From OCS116 sp051531935 (lineage in GTDB: Bacteria; Pseudomonadota; Alphaproteobacteria; Rhizobiales; OSC116): a stretch of DNA of 64,000 nucleotides. Under the pieces are notes generated by a model. That model worked only from the letters and a program-made list of their open reading frames with translations, was not told the origin of the DNA and searched no databases. This document shows positions 43,975 through 52,664 of the stretch, piece after piece (within the stretch, counting starts at the first letter, position 1; every line of letters starts with the position of its first letter). Where the stretch lies: assembly GCA_051531935.1 (NCBI GenBank), contig JAOPTR010000003.1, forward strand, positions 1 to 64,000, read 5' to 3'. A program made the translations under genes and the position numbers.

Positions 43975-44414
43975 TTAAGAGATGGCTTGTGTCGTTTTCT
44001 TTAAAAGAGAGGCAAACAACAGCCTTTCTTCATCATTCAAAGGAAGTAACATCTCAGCGCAATGCGGGAGCTGCTCTTATTTAATGGCGTTAGAAACCAC
44101 CTGCCCCTCACCCGTTAACTCCAATTGAACAATGCGCCTATTGCCATCTGTTCTAGAGCGTGTGATTAGTTCTTTTTTGACAAGACGGTCAATAATAGAG
44201 GAAACTGTTGGAGGGGCGACACCCAGAAAATCCTAAAGTTTATTCGCCATACATTTTGGGTTCTGGGTGCTATACATTAACGCATGCATATCTGGTGGTT
44301 CATTTTAACTTTAACACCGCCCGATGTAACACCTTCATCAATTTTAAACGCACGGACAAGCGCATCAATGGATTCTCAGACTGATTGTTTCAGTTCTTCA
44401 TCTATGTGTTCCAT
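43975..44414 (-). pseudogene. MarR-family regulator pseudogene
   Basis: The minus strand begins MEHIDEELKQSV, hits TGA, then ESIDALVRAFKIDEGV; a frameshift near 44285 leads to a second frame with ALMYSTQNPKCMANKL, TAG, then DFLGVAPPTVSSIIDRLVKK and RSRTDGNRRIVQLELTGEG, the MarR winged-helix and wing, and a further TAA before EQLPH. At least three stops and one frameshift. It lies 58 bases upstream of the SDR pseudogene, so a former regulator-enzyme pair has decayed together. Confidence 0.8.
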
Positions 44415-44578
44415 GAAAACAAACCCCACTTCTAACAAAATAATTCAAATTAAAAAACGCTTATTAACTTATCTACCCGAACAATACCTGCCAATATATC
44501 AGTAAGAAAGCGATAATTAATAATCCATAGAGTTGTTGTTAGCTCGACCAACCTTCAAAATGTATCAATCGTGGTTTC

Positions 44579-44595
44579 ATTCCCTCTGAGGGAAT
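44579..44595. repeat. Perfect 17-bp palindrome
   Basis: ATTCCCTC-T-GAGGGAAT lies 75 bases before the SRPBCC gene and 165 bases from the MarR pseudogene start. It could be an operator of the decayed MarR regulator or of a distant one, or a small hairpin. Confidence 0.5.
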
Positions 44596-44669
44596 TGAGG
44601 CTTTTCCATAGTTTCATTATCTTCCGCCTAGTTAAACAAAAATAATTTCATTTATATAAGGAAATTCTA

Positions 44670-45167
44670 ATGAAAAAATCTAGAACGGTAGAATTAAATA
44701 TTTCGGCAGAGCGCGCATGGGAAGCTATTGGCAACCAATTTGGTGACAACGGTCTTTGGGCAGCCTCGCTAACCAGTTCGCATTTAACAGGCGACCTAGC
44801 CGAGGGTGTCGATCGTATTTGTATGAATAAGGAGCATGAAACAGTTGAAAAACTCACCTTATATAACCCCCAAAACATGGTATTGGCTTATGAAATCACT
44901 TCTGATTTACCGCCAATCATAAAAACCGCTAAAAACCGTTGGTCGGTTAAATCACTTGGTGCAAACAAGTCATCAATGACATCAGAGGTAACCTCTGACC
45001 TAGTCTGGTGGGCAACGCCATTATCACCATTAATGACCATGGCTGTGAGCAGCATTCTGACAAAAGCAATGGATGAACTTAAACATTGGGCAGAAACTGG
45101 CGAACAGCACCCGCGCAAAAAAGCTTATAATGTTAAATTTGCAAAATTTGTTCCTCAACTCACTTAA
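44670..45167 (+). CDS. SRPBCC-family (polyketide cyclase-like) protein
   Basis: 165 residues. It starts with VELNISAERAWEAIGNQFG, the usual first strand and helix of the START/Bet v1-like SRPBCC fold, and ends in a long helix (VSSILTKAMDELKHWAETG). Such proteins bind hydrophobic small molecules; function unknown. AAGGAAA precedes the ATG. The XRE regulator gene follows after 53 bases in the same direction. Confidence 0.75.
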   Translation: MKKSRTVELNISAERAWEAIGNQFGDNGLWAASLTSSHLTGDLAEGVDRICMNKEHETVEKLTLYNPQNMVLAYEITSDLPPIIKTAKNRWSVKSLGANKSSMTSEVTSDLVWWATPLSPLMTMAVSSILTKAMDELKHWAETGEQHPRKKAYNVKFAKFVPQLT

Positions 45168-45220
45168 ACTATGCTTCACTCTTCAAAATAAAACTGAAAG
45201 ATAAATTGCTATAGGTACTT

Positions 45221-46030
45221 ATGACCGACATTCTAAACACTCAAATCACTGGGTTTGGACACTTATTACGTTTCTGGCGTCATAAACGCAAACTTAGTCA
45301 ACTCGATCTAGCAGGCATGGCCGAAACCACAACGCGTCATCTTTCATTTATAGAAACTGGGCGTTCCCGCCCCGGGAGAGATTTGATATTGCGCATTGTA
45401 AGGGCGATGAATTTAGGAACACGCGATGTGAATAGCCTTATGACCGCTGCAGGGTTTCCGGCGGAATATGCCGAACTGGATTTTGATGGTGACCAAATCG
45501 GGCCGTATCGTGCCGTGATAGAAGTTATGTTAGAACGTCATAATCCATATCCAGGCGTGGTGATTGATCGGGTTGGAGCCGCTCTAATGGCCAATGATGG
45601 GTATTTGGCGTTCTCGCCTGATGGCCTGTCCAAAAGCCGTGAAGAAGCCATTGATCAAATGTTTGATCCAAACGGAAACTCACCTAGTTTTATTGAAAAC
45701 TGGGAGGAAATTGTCTGGTCATGGTTAGACTATCAAAAAGCCGATTTGGCCATGTCACACAATCCAAAACTCGCAGAATTAGTATTGCGTGCTGAAGCAC
45801 ATTTAAAAGGCATGAAACGCCCAGAAAATTCCACTCAGTTAAAATCTGGCCTCTTAACACCACGCTTTAATTTTGGCGATAAAACCATTTCAACTTTCGC
45901 AACTCTTATGAGGTTTGAAAATGTTACAGAGGTTACATTGAGTGAAATCCGAGTTCAGTTAATTTTCCCAGCCGACGATGTTAGTAAAGCATTTTTCGAG
46001 AACCTATATAAAAACTATAAAAACTCTTGA
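45221..46030 (+). CDS. XRE-family regulator with MmyB-like ligand domain
   Basis: 269 residues. The N-terminal helix-turn-helix (about 12-68) reads LRFWRHKRKLSQLDLAGMAE and HLSFIETGRSRPGRDLIL. The C-terminal MmyB-like domain has NPYPGVVIDR and the usual RFNFGDKTISTFATLMRF. Proteins of this kind bind fatty-acid or similar ligands in a PAS-like pocket. It lies downstream of the SRPBCC gene and probably regulates it or the nearby SDR genes. Confidence 0.85.
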   Translation: MTDILNTQITGFGHLLRFWRHKRKLSQLDLAGMAETTTRHLSFIETGRSRPGRDLILRIVRAMNLGTRDVNSLMTAAGFPAEYAELDFDGDQIGPYRAVIEVMLERHNPYPGVVIDRVGAALMANDGYLAFSPDGLSKSREEAIDQMFDPNGNSPSFIENWEEIVWSWLDYQKADLAMSHNPKLAELVLRAEAHLKGMKRPENSTQLKSGLLTPRFNFGDKTISTFATLMRFENVTEVTLSEIRVQLIFPADDVSKAFFENLYKNYKNS

Positions 46031-46093
46031 AGAAGAAGTCACAAATACTTAACTTCGCATTATAAACAAACAAGAACATTGAAAGAAAACCTA

Positions 46094-46414
46094 ATGCCTA
46101 CACTTAAAATTACAGATACTAGCTTTGAAACTGATGTATTAAAATCAAACAAACCAGTGGTTGTCGATTTTTGGGCAGCAACTTGCCGCCCATGTATACA
46201 GATTGCGCCAGCTCTCGAAGAACTTTCAGATCAATTGGCTGAAAAAGTAATCATTGCCAAATTAAATATAGACGAAAACCCCAATACCCATACAATTTAT
46301 GGCGTGCGCGGCATCCCAACCATGCTAATATTTATAGACGGTGAATTAGCCGCCACCAAAGTCGGCGCTTTGCCAAAAGCCAAAATTGCAGAATGGATTG
46401 AAGCAAATATTTAA
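46094..46414 (+). CDS. Thioredoxin-like protein with CRPC active site
   Basis: 106 residues from MPTLKITD; an upstream TTG in the same frame (46079) is less likely. The thioredoxin fold is clear (VVVDFWA, KLNIDENPNT, YGVRGIPTMLIFIDGE with cis-Pro). The active site reads AATCRPC (Cys31, Cys34): the Trp before the first Cys is Thr and the Gly is Arg, so its redox potential and partners should differ from canonical WCGPC thioredoxins. Confidence 0.88.
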   Translation: MPTLKITDTSFETDVLKSNKPVVVDFWAATCRPCIQIAPALEELSDQLAEKVIIAKLNIDENPNTHTIYGVRGIPTMLIFIDGELAATKVGALPKAKIAEWIEANI

Positions 46415-46449
46415 AAATAATCGAATACTCATATTCTTAGATATGGCCT

Positions 46450-46488
46450 AAAAAAAGCTGTTGAACGCTTATAAAGTGTTCAACAGCT
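46450..46488 (-). terminator. Rho-independent terminator of the SDR/SnoaL operon
   Basis: AGCTGTTGAAC and GTTCAACAGCT form a perfect 11-base stem with an 11-base loop; on the minus strand it is followed by a run of seven T (46456-46450). It lies after the SDR stop at 46610 and may also serve the convergent thioredoxin gene. Confidence 0.88.
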
Positions 46489-46609
46489 AAACATGTTTGG
46501 CACTGCCGCCTATATCACAATAGGATGCGAGACCGAAGCAATTTGAGGTTCTCAAACAACCTACAAATCCAATCGGATTACGTATTTTTCAACATTGTTG
46601 AAATAATTT

Positions 46610-47521
46610 TTATGATCCGAAATCAAACCCAACCCCAGTTTCTGTTTCTGCATATTGCCAAAGTTGGCTGCCAACAAGTTTATCACTTGCATATGGCGCT
46701 ATAAAAGCCAGTTCGGGATAACCGTTTATTTCATCTTTGCCATTGGGGCCAAAATAGAAAGAGTTATTCGAGCTTGGCGCTAATTTCAACTCTTCTGTTG
46801 CCGCATAAAGTGTCGGGAAAGCACCTTGATTCGCACTCATATAGTCCACGGTTTCAATCATTTCTGGCACATCATATCTTAATAATTCCGTTTTGCTCAC
46901 GCCTGGGTGACAAGCGACTGACAAAATATCAAGCTTATGCTGGTTAATTTTTCTTTGCAGCTCAAGTGAGAATATAAGATCCGCAACTTTACTTTGTCCA
47001 TACTCCCTAAACTTGTTGAAAGGTTTTTCTAGTTTTATATTTTCATAGTCAATCTCAGCACCCTTATGAGCGATACTGCTTAACGTAACAATACGTGCAT
47101 TTTCACTATTTTTAAGGAGTGGAAATAACAAAGCAGTCAATACATAATGACCAATAAAATTCACACCAAATTGCGTCTCAAAACCATCAGATGTTTTACC
47201 CGCAGGAGGAAACATTATACCTGCATTATTAATCAGCACATCAAGCGAGGCGTGTGTTCTTACAAATTCATTTGCAAATAATTTGATTGACTTGATATTG
47301 CTTAAATCTAAAACACCTATTTCGATGCTCGCATCAGGAACAGATGCCAGTATTTTGCCTTTTGCTTCGCTCAATTTTTCTTGGTTTCGCCCAACCATAA
47401 TTACATAAGCTTCTTTCTTGGCTAATTCCAAAGCTGTCTCAAAACCAAGCCCAGCGTTTGCACCAGTCACCAAAAAGGATTTACCCATTTGAGACTTCAT
47501 ACTTTTTGGTGTCCAGTTCAT
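46610..47521 (-). CDS. Short-chain dehydrogenase/reductase (retinol-dehydrogenase-like)
   Basis: About 303 residues from MNWTPKSM, with GGAG seven bases upstream. Cofactor motif VTGANAGLGFE, NNAG in VLINNAGIM, catalytic Ser in TLSSIAHKG and YxxxK in REYGQSKVADL are all present, so unlike the pseudogene nearby this SDR is intact. It lies 12 bases after the SnoaL-like gene. Substrate unknown; possibly an aldehyde or ketone linked to the HxlR response. Confidence 0.87.
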   Translation of the reverse strand: MNWTPKSMKSQMGKSFLVTGANAGLGFETALELAKKEAYVIMVGRNQEKLSEAKGKILASVPDASIEIGVLDLSNIKSIKLFANEFVRTHASLDVLINNAGIMFPPAGKTSDGFETQFGVNFIGHYVLTALLFPLLKNSENARIVTLSSIAHKGAEIDYENIKLEKPFNKFREYGQSKVADLIFSLELQRKINQHKLDILSVACHPGVSKTELLRYDVPEMIETVDYMSANQGAFPTLYAATEELKLAPSSNNSFYFGPNGKDEINGYPELAFIAPYASDKLVGSQLWQYAETETGVGFDFGS

Positions 47522-47533
47522 ATCTATCTCCAA

Positions 47534-47926
47534 TTACAGTCCAAAGGTCGTTTTAGCGTGGTAGGTATCCATATATTCTTTCATCCGCTTAACTTTTCCA
47601 TTTTCGAATGTGAACAAGAAGTGGTAATCATTGTCATAATCGGTACCCATTGCTGTTTTAGCTTTTAGATTCGCCTCAGTCGCAACAAAGTCATCTTCTT
47701 CAACCATGCCTGATATTGTAAATTCCACGCCCTCAGGAAAACTTGCATCGCCTGCCCCAAAGAAACCCAAAAAGAAATCTTGATCATGCTCTCCAGCAGT
47801 TTGCAAATATTCCACTTTACCATTAATCCACCAGCTAAAGTCATCCGTAATCATTGATTTTAATGTTTCAATGTCCGAAACACGCATTGCTTCAATAAAT
47901 TGTTTTACTAATTTTTTATGACTCAT
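47534..47926 (-). CDS. SnoaL/NTF2-like protein
   Basis: 130 residues with the small cone-shaped NTF2/SnoaL fold: the N-terminal helix VKQFIEAMRVSDIETLKSMI and strands ending in KRMKEYMDTYHA are typical. Family members include isomerases, cyclases and non-catalytic binders. It precedes the SDR gene and lies opposite the HxlR regulator, so probably part of the same response. Confidence 0.78.
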   Translation of the reverse strand: MSHKKLVKQFIEAMRVSDIETLKSMITDDFSWWINGKVEYLQTAGEHDQDFFLGFFGAGDASFPEGVEFTISGMVEEDDFVATEANLKAKTAMGTDYDNDYHFLFTFENGKVKRMKEYMDTYHAKTTFGL

Positions 47927-47989
47927 TTATTTTCTCCATTTGTTTTAAATGATGTCTTAAAGCTAGATATTATGATATACTAATGCAAG

Positions 47990-48010
47990 TAGTTACACGA
48001 TTGGTAACTA
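47990..48010. promoter_or_regulatory. HxlR-type operator in the divergent promoter region
   Basis: TAGTTAC-ACGATTG-GTAACTA is a perfect inverted repeat with 7-base arms and a 7-base spacer. HxlR-family proteins such as YodB and HypR bind TAC-N7-GTA-type palindromes. It sits between the divergent SnoaL-SDR operon and the HxlR gene. Confidence 0.65.
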
Positions 48011-48062
48011 GGAACACATTAGTAAGTAATGCACGTTTTAACGGGTTTTAGGGTGAATAAAA

Positions 48063-48404
48063 ATGAAACAAAAATCAATTGAAGAGTATATTAACTGTCC
48101 ATTTCATCTCGCAATGAATATTTTAGAGGGAAAATGGAAGTTCGCGATTCTCTATGTATTGTCTGCAAGAGGCACACTCAGGTTTAAAGAATTAGAACGC
48201 GCAATTCCTGATATTTCCACACGAATGTTGGTTAAAGAGTTAAAACTTCTGGAGAAAAAAGGTGTCGTATCTAGAAAAGCTTATGCAACAGTGCCACCAA
48301 AAGTAGAATATTCACTCACCAAAATTGGTACAAGCATTCAACCAGTCATAGATAGCATTACAGAATGGGGCGAAGGTTATATCAAAACCGTGGGTTCCAA
48401 TTAG
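48063..48404 (+). CDS. HxlR-family transcriptional regulator
   Basis: 113 residues. The HxlR winged helix is seen in CPFHLAMNILEGKWKFAILYVL (with the conserved Cys near the start, here Cys12) followed by GTLRFKELERAIPDISTRML. Many family members sense electrophiles through this Cys. It faces the SnoaL-SDR operon across a palindrome and most likely represses it until induced. Confidence 0.88.
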   Translation: MKQKSIEEYINCPFHLAMNILEGKWKFAILYVLSARGTLRFKELERAIPDISTRMLVKELKLLEKKGVVSRKAYATVPPKVEYSLTKIGTSIQPVIDSITEWGEGYIKTVGSN

Positions 48405-48440
48405 TTTAACTCCCCGAGCCACATTAAATTGTAGCATTTA

Positions 48441-48854
48441 TTATTCTTCAATCTTGCCACGCAGTTTTTTCACCTCACCACGCACCTTTTTAACTTTCAA
48501 TCGCCGCATTTTTGAGCCATAGGTTGGTTTTGTTGCCACACGACGCTTTGGGGTTTCTGTAGCTTTTCGTATCAATGTAGCCAACCGTTCACGCGCTATC
48601 TGGCGATTGCGGGCTTGAGAACGCGTATCTTGTACAAAAATTATTATTGCGCCATCCAATGTCCAACGCCGACCAGCCAACTTTTTCAAACGTCTTTTCA
48701 CTGGTGAAGTCAAATTGACCGACCGCTCGGCTTCAAACCGCAGCTCAACTGCAGAGCTAACCTTGTTTACATGCTGTCCACCAGGGCCGCTAGCGCGGGT
48801 AAACTGTTCTGTCAGCTCCCAATCGGCAAGTGTAATATTATCGGTTATCTTCAT
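48441..48854 (-). CDS. arfB: Alternative ribosome-rescue factor / peptidyl-tRNA hydrolase ArfB
   Basis: About 137 residues from MKITDNITL. The release-factor GGQ motif appears as RASGPGGQHVNK, and the basic C-terminal tail (RRLKVKKVRGEVKKLRG) is the helix that enters the mRNA channel of stalled ribosomes. GAAAG precedes this ATG; the in-frame start at 48896 would add 14 residues not seen in the family. Confidence 0.92.
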   Translation of the reverse strand: MKITDNITLADWELTEQFTRASGPGGQHVNKVSSAVELRFEAERSVNLTSPVKRRLKKLAGRRWTLDGAIIIFVQDTRSQARNRQIARERLATLIRKATETPKRRVATKPTYGSKMRRLKVKKVRGEVKKLRGKIEE

Positions 48855-49045
48855 GAAGTAATCTTTCGGTTTGTCAAACGAATATACTTCAACCATTTCA
48901 TTTGTGAAGACATAAGATAAAGTAAATGTCAGGCCTAATTACATTTCGGCAACATCTCTTTATATGCCATCAAGCACAAGTCGGCTTAGCTTAGGTAGGA
49001 GATTAAAGGGGGGGGTTATAAATTTATAGATTTCTGTATTCACAA

Positions 49046-49444
49046 TTATGCAGGTGGAGCACGCGTTGGCGGCAAACGCTTGTGCAAATTCAGAGACGGT
49101 AAATTTTGCAAATTTGGGCGCTTATGCGCATCTATAACAGATAAATAGTAAGGCGTTTTCTCATTGAATATGGGTATAGCAGTAGAGAAAACACAGGTAT
49201 CACAATGGCCGATTTGCAAATGATTGGGAATATAATCAGGCTCTTCAATTTCTGAAAAATTACCATTTTCATCTAACATTAAATATACTAGCTCATTACC
49301 CGAGCAAATAACAATAATGTTTTGTGAACTTGTAAATTCAGACACATTGCGTGTATTGGCCGAGACCAATAACGGTAAAATAGCTTGCAACAATAACGCA
49401 AAAACCACAATAAAAGACGCACGGTAAAACCGCGTATTCAGCAT
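49046..49444 (-). CDS. DUF2946-like small exported protein of the nos cluster
   Basis: About 132 residues from MLNTRFYRASF with a signal/anchor helix (FIVVFALLLQAILPLLVSA). Conserved features are an ICSGN segment, CDTCVF, and a Pro-rich end PPTRAPPA, which match the pattern of DUF2946 proteins often found beside copper-handling genes. It lies 28 bases after the PCuAC gene, so a role in copper delivery to NosZ is plausible but unproven. Confidence 0.65.
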   Translation of the reverse strand: MLNTRFYRASFIVVFALLLQAILPLLVSANTRNVSEFTSSQNIIVICSGNELVYLMLDENGNFSEIEEPDYIPNHLQIGHCDTCVFSTAIPIFNEKTPYYLSVIDAHKRPNLQNLPSLNLHKRLPPTRAPPA

Positions 49445-49517
49445 TTTAAAATTCAGTTTTCTACTGAAATTTAGCAAAATAATATCCAATATAGGTCAAG
49501 AGTGATTGCAAGCTAAT

Positions 49518-49967
49518 TTATTTTGATTTTGACATTTTTTTGCCAAATGGTTTCACCACAAACATAGCTTTTAAGCTTGTTTGGTTATCGAAAGTTAGTT
49601 CAACTTCAACCATATTATCTACAGTATATACGGCTTCATCTAGTCTAAACATCATCAGGTGATAGCTATGTGGGTTAAAGCTTTGCGTGCCATTGGCAGG
49701 AATATCAATCATGTCCACCTTGCGCATGCGCATAATGCCATTATCCATGGTATGTGTATGCAATTCTACTTTTTGAGAACCTGTTGCTGTCGCTGAAACA
49801 ACGTTGATCACTTGGTCGGTGTTATTTTTGATCTCAAAAAAAGCACCAGCAACTTTTTTGGGCGAAACACGCATCCATGCTTCGGAAATCTCAAGATTAT
49901 CAGCGGCCTGTACGCCGCCAGTAAGGGCCATTAAAAATATGGCCATTATTGAAAACATTTTCTTCAT
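49518..49967 (-). CDS. Copper chaperone PCuAC
   Basis: About 149 residues from MKKMFSIMAIF, a signal peptide cleaved after VQA. The copper site pattern is His and Met rich: ELHTHTMDNGIMRMRKV followed by NPHSYHLMMF. PCuAC proteins hold Cu(I) in the periplasm for CuA sites, here presumably NosZ. The longer frame starting at 50063 carries 32 residues without family character. Confidence 0.87.
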   Translation of the reverse strand: MKKMFSIMAIFLMALTGGVQAADNLEISEAWMRVSPKKVAGAFFEIKNNTDQVINVVSATATGSQKVELHTHTMDNGIMRMRKVDMIDIPANGTQSFNPHSYHLMMFRLDEAVYTVDNMVEVELTFDNQTSLKAMFVVKPFGKKMSKSK

Positions 49968-50093
49968 TTTCTTATCCTTTTTGTTTAAGTTTACAAGGAT
50001 AATTTTAAAAGAAAATTTCTTCAATACAAAGGCCAAACTTGTCATAAAGTCGATATGTCGCATGTTCTTACTGCAGAATATCGCTTCCTTATT

Positions 50094-50327
50094 TTAAGGT
50101 TTTTTAGGTATCTCCTGTTTGGCTTTATCCAAGTCATGAGTTAATGGCTCAGATACCTTATCCTGATCAATCGTCTGTTGTTCATCGTCGTCATAAACAT
50201 CTTTCATTTCCTTTTTAAAGACATTTATACCCTTGGCAAAATCACCCATAAAACTCGAAAATTTATTGCGCCCAAATAGTAAAAATACTAAAACAACCAC
50301 AAGTAAAATTTGCGTCCAACCTGGCAT
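50094..50327 (-). CDS. tatA: TatA/TatE-like translocase subunit in the nos cluster
   Basis: 77 residues. One N-terminal membrane helix (WTQILLVVVLVFLLFG) is followed by an amphipathic helix beginning RNKFSSFMGDFAKGINVFKKEM and a polar acidic tail, the TatA plan. It lies 15 bases after nosX. A dedicated Tat subunit beside the Tat-exported NosZ and NosX suggests it helps their export. Confidence 0.87.
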   Translation of the reverse strand: MPGWTQILLVVVLVFLLFGRNKFSSFMGDFAKGINVFKKEMKDVYDDDEQQTIDQDKVSEPLTHDLDKAKQEIPKKP

Positions 50328-50342
50328 GATAAACTCCTTTTA

Positions 50343-51332
50343 TTAGGTTTGTTTTTCAATTATATTGCCATCCAAATCTATAAAGATGGCCTGTTGTAAT
50401 TGTGGAAATTTGTGCCAAACCGCCTCTATTTGTGCCATAGGCATAATGTAAAATGCAGTCGATAACATATCCGCTGTCAAAGCATCATCCGCTACAACTG
50501 AAACAGATGCATAAATATTGGCACTTAAACCAGTTTTGGGGTTCAACAAATGATGATGATCCCCTTGCAAAAACGGGCTCCCATAACCACCAGAAGTCGC
50601 AATGGCTTGGTTTTTAAGCTCCACATATCTCACCAATTCTGTGTCGTCATGTGGTGATAAAATACCAGCACGCCATGGGCTTCCATCATCATGTTCGCCA
50701 GAGCCGTATGTTTCCCCCATATGCACCAACATGTTCTCAAAACCTGCGTGTTGCAATATATCGGTGATACTATCGGTCAAATAACCCTGCGCAACACCAT
50801 TTAAGCTAATCGCCATTTGGGGTTTTGCAAATGATATTTTATCCGCGCTCAGTTTAATCTCACCCGAGCCAATCAATTTAAGTATATCATCTAGTGCTAC
50901 CTTGGATGGTTCTGCAGATGAATTAGTGAAGTGGTTTTCATAAAACTTCCACAAGGGTTGAATGCTCACATCAAAAGCACCATTGGTAATCTGGCTATAT
51001 GATTTACAACGAGATAACAATTCAACAAATTCAAAATTCGGATTGAGCAATTCACCTTGCGCATTTAATTTAGAAATTTGGCTATGAGGCTTAAATAAAC
51101 TGAACAAGCTCTCAACCCTAGAAATTTCATTTTCACATTTTTGAAAAAGGCTTTTGGCCTGCGCTTCACCCTGCGCATATATAGAAATTTTTGCTGCCGC
51201 ACCCATTGCAACACCATTCCATTCATATAATTTAGGTTGTTGAACCGCCGCTTGCACACCGTTAGCATGCAATATGCCCACACCAATTACACTTGCCGAA
51301 ATACGAATAAAACGCCTTCTAGTTGGTTTCAT
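50343..51332 (-). CDS. nosX: NosX, ApbE-type FMN transferase
   Basis: About 329 residues. A Tat signal (TRRRFIRISASVIG) is followed by an ApbE domain with NGAFDVSIQPL, SLNGVAQGYLTD and NPKTGLSANIYASVSVVADD. ApbE enzymes attach FMN to a Thr of periplasmic flavoproteins; NosR is the target here. It overlaps nosL by 14 bases when started at MKPTRRR. Confidence 0.9.
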   Translation of the reverse strand: MKPTRRRFIRISASVIGVGILHANGVQAAVQQPKLYEWNGVAMGAAAKISIYAQGEAQAKSLFQKCENEISRVESLFSLFKPHSQISKLNAQGELLNPNFEFVELLSRCKSYSQITNGAFDVSIQPLWKFYENHFTNSSAEPSKVALDDILKLIGSGEIKLSADKISFAKPQMAISLNGVAQGYLTDSITDILQHAGFENMLVHMGETYGSGEHDDGSPWRAGILSPHDDTELVRYVELKNQAIATSGGYGSPFLQGDHHHLLNPKTGLSANIYASVSVVADDALTADMLSTAFYIMPMAQIEAVWHKFPQLQQAIFIDLDGNIIEKQT

Positions 51333-51834
51333 ATTCACCTTCATCTCCCCATAAATAATCTAATGGAATTTCGTTAAATGCCACCACAATTCCTTTGTGA
51401 GTTTTGGCAAATTGTTCCGCATCAGTTTTTTGTTTAAACGGTATGGTTTCACGCGCACCCATACCTCCGCGTTTTTGGCTATTAATCACATAAAATGCAG
51501 TTTCCGCTTTAATCCATATACCCTCAACTTGCGGGTTATCATAACTTGCCGCCTGCCCCATATCATGCACATAAATAACCGACACATTCTGCGCCTCGCC
51601 TGGCATGGATCGATAAGCAAACGCATCTCTAACTTGCGAAAACCACAATGATTTATCTTTACCTTTTTCAAACACTTGAGCTTTTGGCCCCGTGTGGTCA
51701 GCCACAATCATCGCACAATAAAAACCAATAGAATCTCGGGTCATTTTTTCAGGAAGTGGCAGGATAGCGTCCTCCCCGCATGACGATAAAAACAAGCTCA
51801 TGATAAGTAAAAAACTGGCTCTAAGTTTCATCAT
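51319..51834 (-). CDS. nosL: NosL copper lipoprotein
   Basis: 171 residues with a lipobox LFLSSCG. The copper-binding Cys-x-Met motif is in GFYCAMIV, typical of NosL, which delivers Cu(I) to apo-NosZ. C-terminal segment FKQKTDAEQFAKTHKG is family-typical. It overlaps the nosY stop by four bases. Confidence 0.92.
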   Translation of the reverse strand: MMKLRASFLLIMSLFLSSCGEDAILPLPEKMTRDSIGFYCAMIVADHTGPKAQVFEKGKDKSLWFSQVRDAFAYRSMPGEAQNVSVIYVHDMGQAASYDNPQVEGIWIKAETAFYVINSQKRGGMGARETIPFKQKTDAEQFAKTHKGIVVAFNEIPLDYLWGDEGEYETN

Positions 51835-52664
51835 ATAGCCCGCCTTTTTAATATTAAACCTGCAAGGCTAAGCGGCACAACAATCCAAGCCAACATTATC
51901 AATCCCAGTACATAATCAGAAACTTTGTTTTCAGCACTTAATCCCGTCATGCCAGATAGCAATGCAGTTTCATTTGTCGAGGTCAGGTTATACATTCGGT
52001 AGCTGTCAGTCGGGTTGATAAGCATGAGCCATTTCACTAATTCAGCACCCATAATTTGTCCGCTATCAGCCGCCAAAATGGCTAACAATCCCATGTCGTA
52101 TAAAAGTACAAATACCAACCAAACGCCAATGGCAATGGCGGCGGCGGTCGAGCGTTCTTTGACCCCTGCACTAATCACATAACCAACGCTCAAAAACACA
52201 GCACCCAAAATAATTGATGACAAAAGCAGCATGATAAAGCTTTGCCAATTATGCTCTAATAAATTGTTATCTGAGCTTAAAGCAATCGCCAATCCAGCAG
52301 CGCTATAACCAACCAGGATCGCAAGTGAAAGTAAAAACAAATGCCCAATAAATTTACCGATAATAATTTGATTACGGCTTATCGGGTAAACCAGTAACAA
52401 AGTCAAAGTACCCCGTTCTGCCTCTCCAACAATGCTATCATAAGCCAATAACAGTGCGATAAGTGGGATGAAGAATATACTTAAAGACGATAAACTCACC
52501 ACCGTAACAGACAAAGGGCTAATGCTAGTCGCCCCCATGGGCGCACTACCCAAAAAGCTCAAGGTCAAAGCCAACAAGGCCATGACCACAGTGATCATCA
52601 CCACCCAACGGTTTCTAAAACCATCACGTATTTCTTTAGAAACTAGTGTTAGAATTTTATCCAT
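51831..52664 (-). CDS. nosY: NosY membrane permease
   Basis: About 277 residues with six membrane helices. The start LVSKEIRDGFRNRWVVM is typical of NosY/ABC-2 permeases. With NosF and NosD it forms the complex that matures the CuZ site. It begins inside the last codons of nosF (8-base overlap with start at 52664). Confidence 0.92.
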   Translation of the reverse strand: MDKILTLVSKEIRDGFRNRWVVMITVVMALLALTLSFLGSAPMGATSISPLSVTVVSLSSLSIFFIPLIALLLAYDSIVGEAERGTLTLLLVYPISRNQIIIGKFIGHLFLLSLAILVGYSAAGLAIALSSDNNLLEHNWQSFIMLLLSSIILGAVFLSVGYVISAGVKERSTAAAIAIGVWLVFVLLYDMGLLAILAADSGQIMGAELVKWLMLINPTDSYRMYNLTSTNETALLSGMTGLSAENKVSDYVLGLIMLAWIVVPLSLAGLILKRRAI

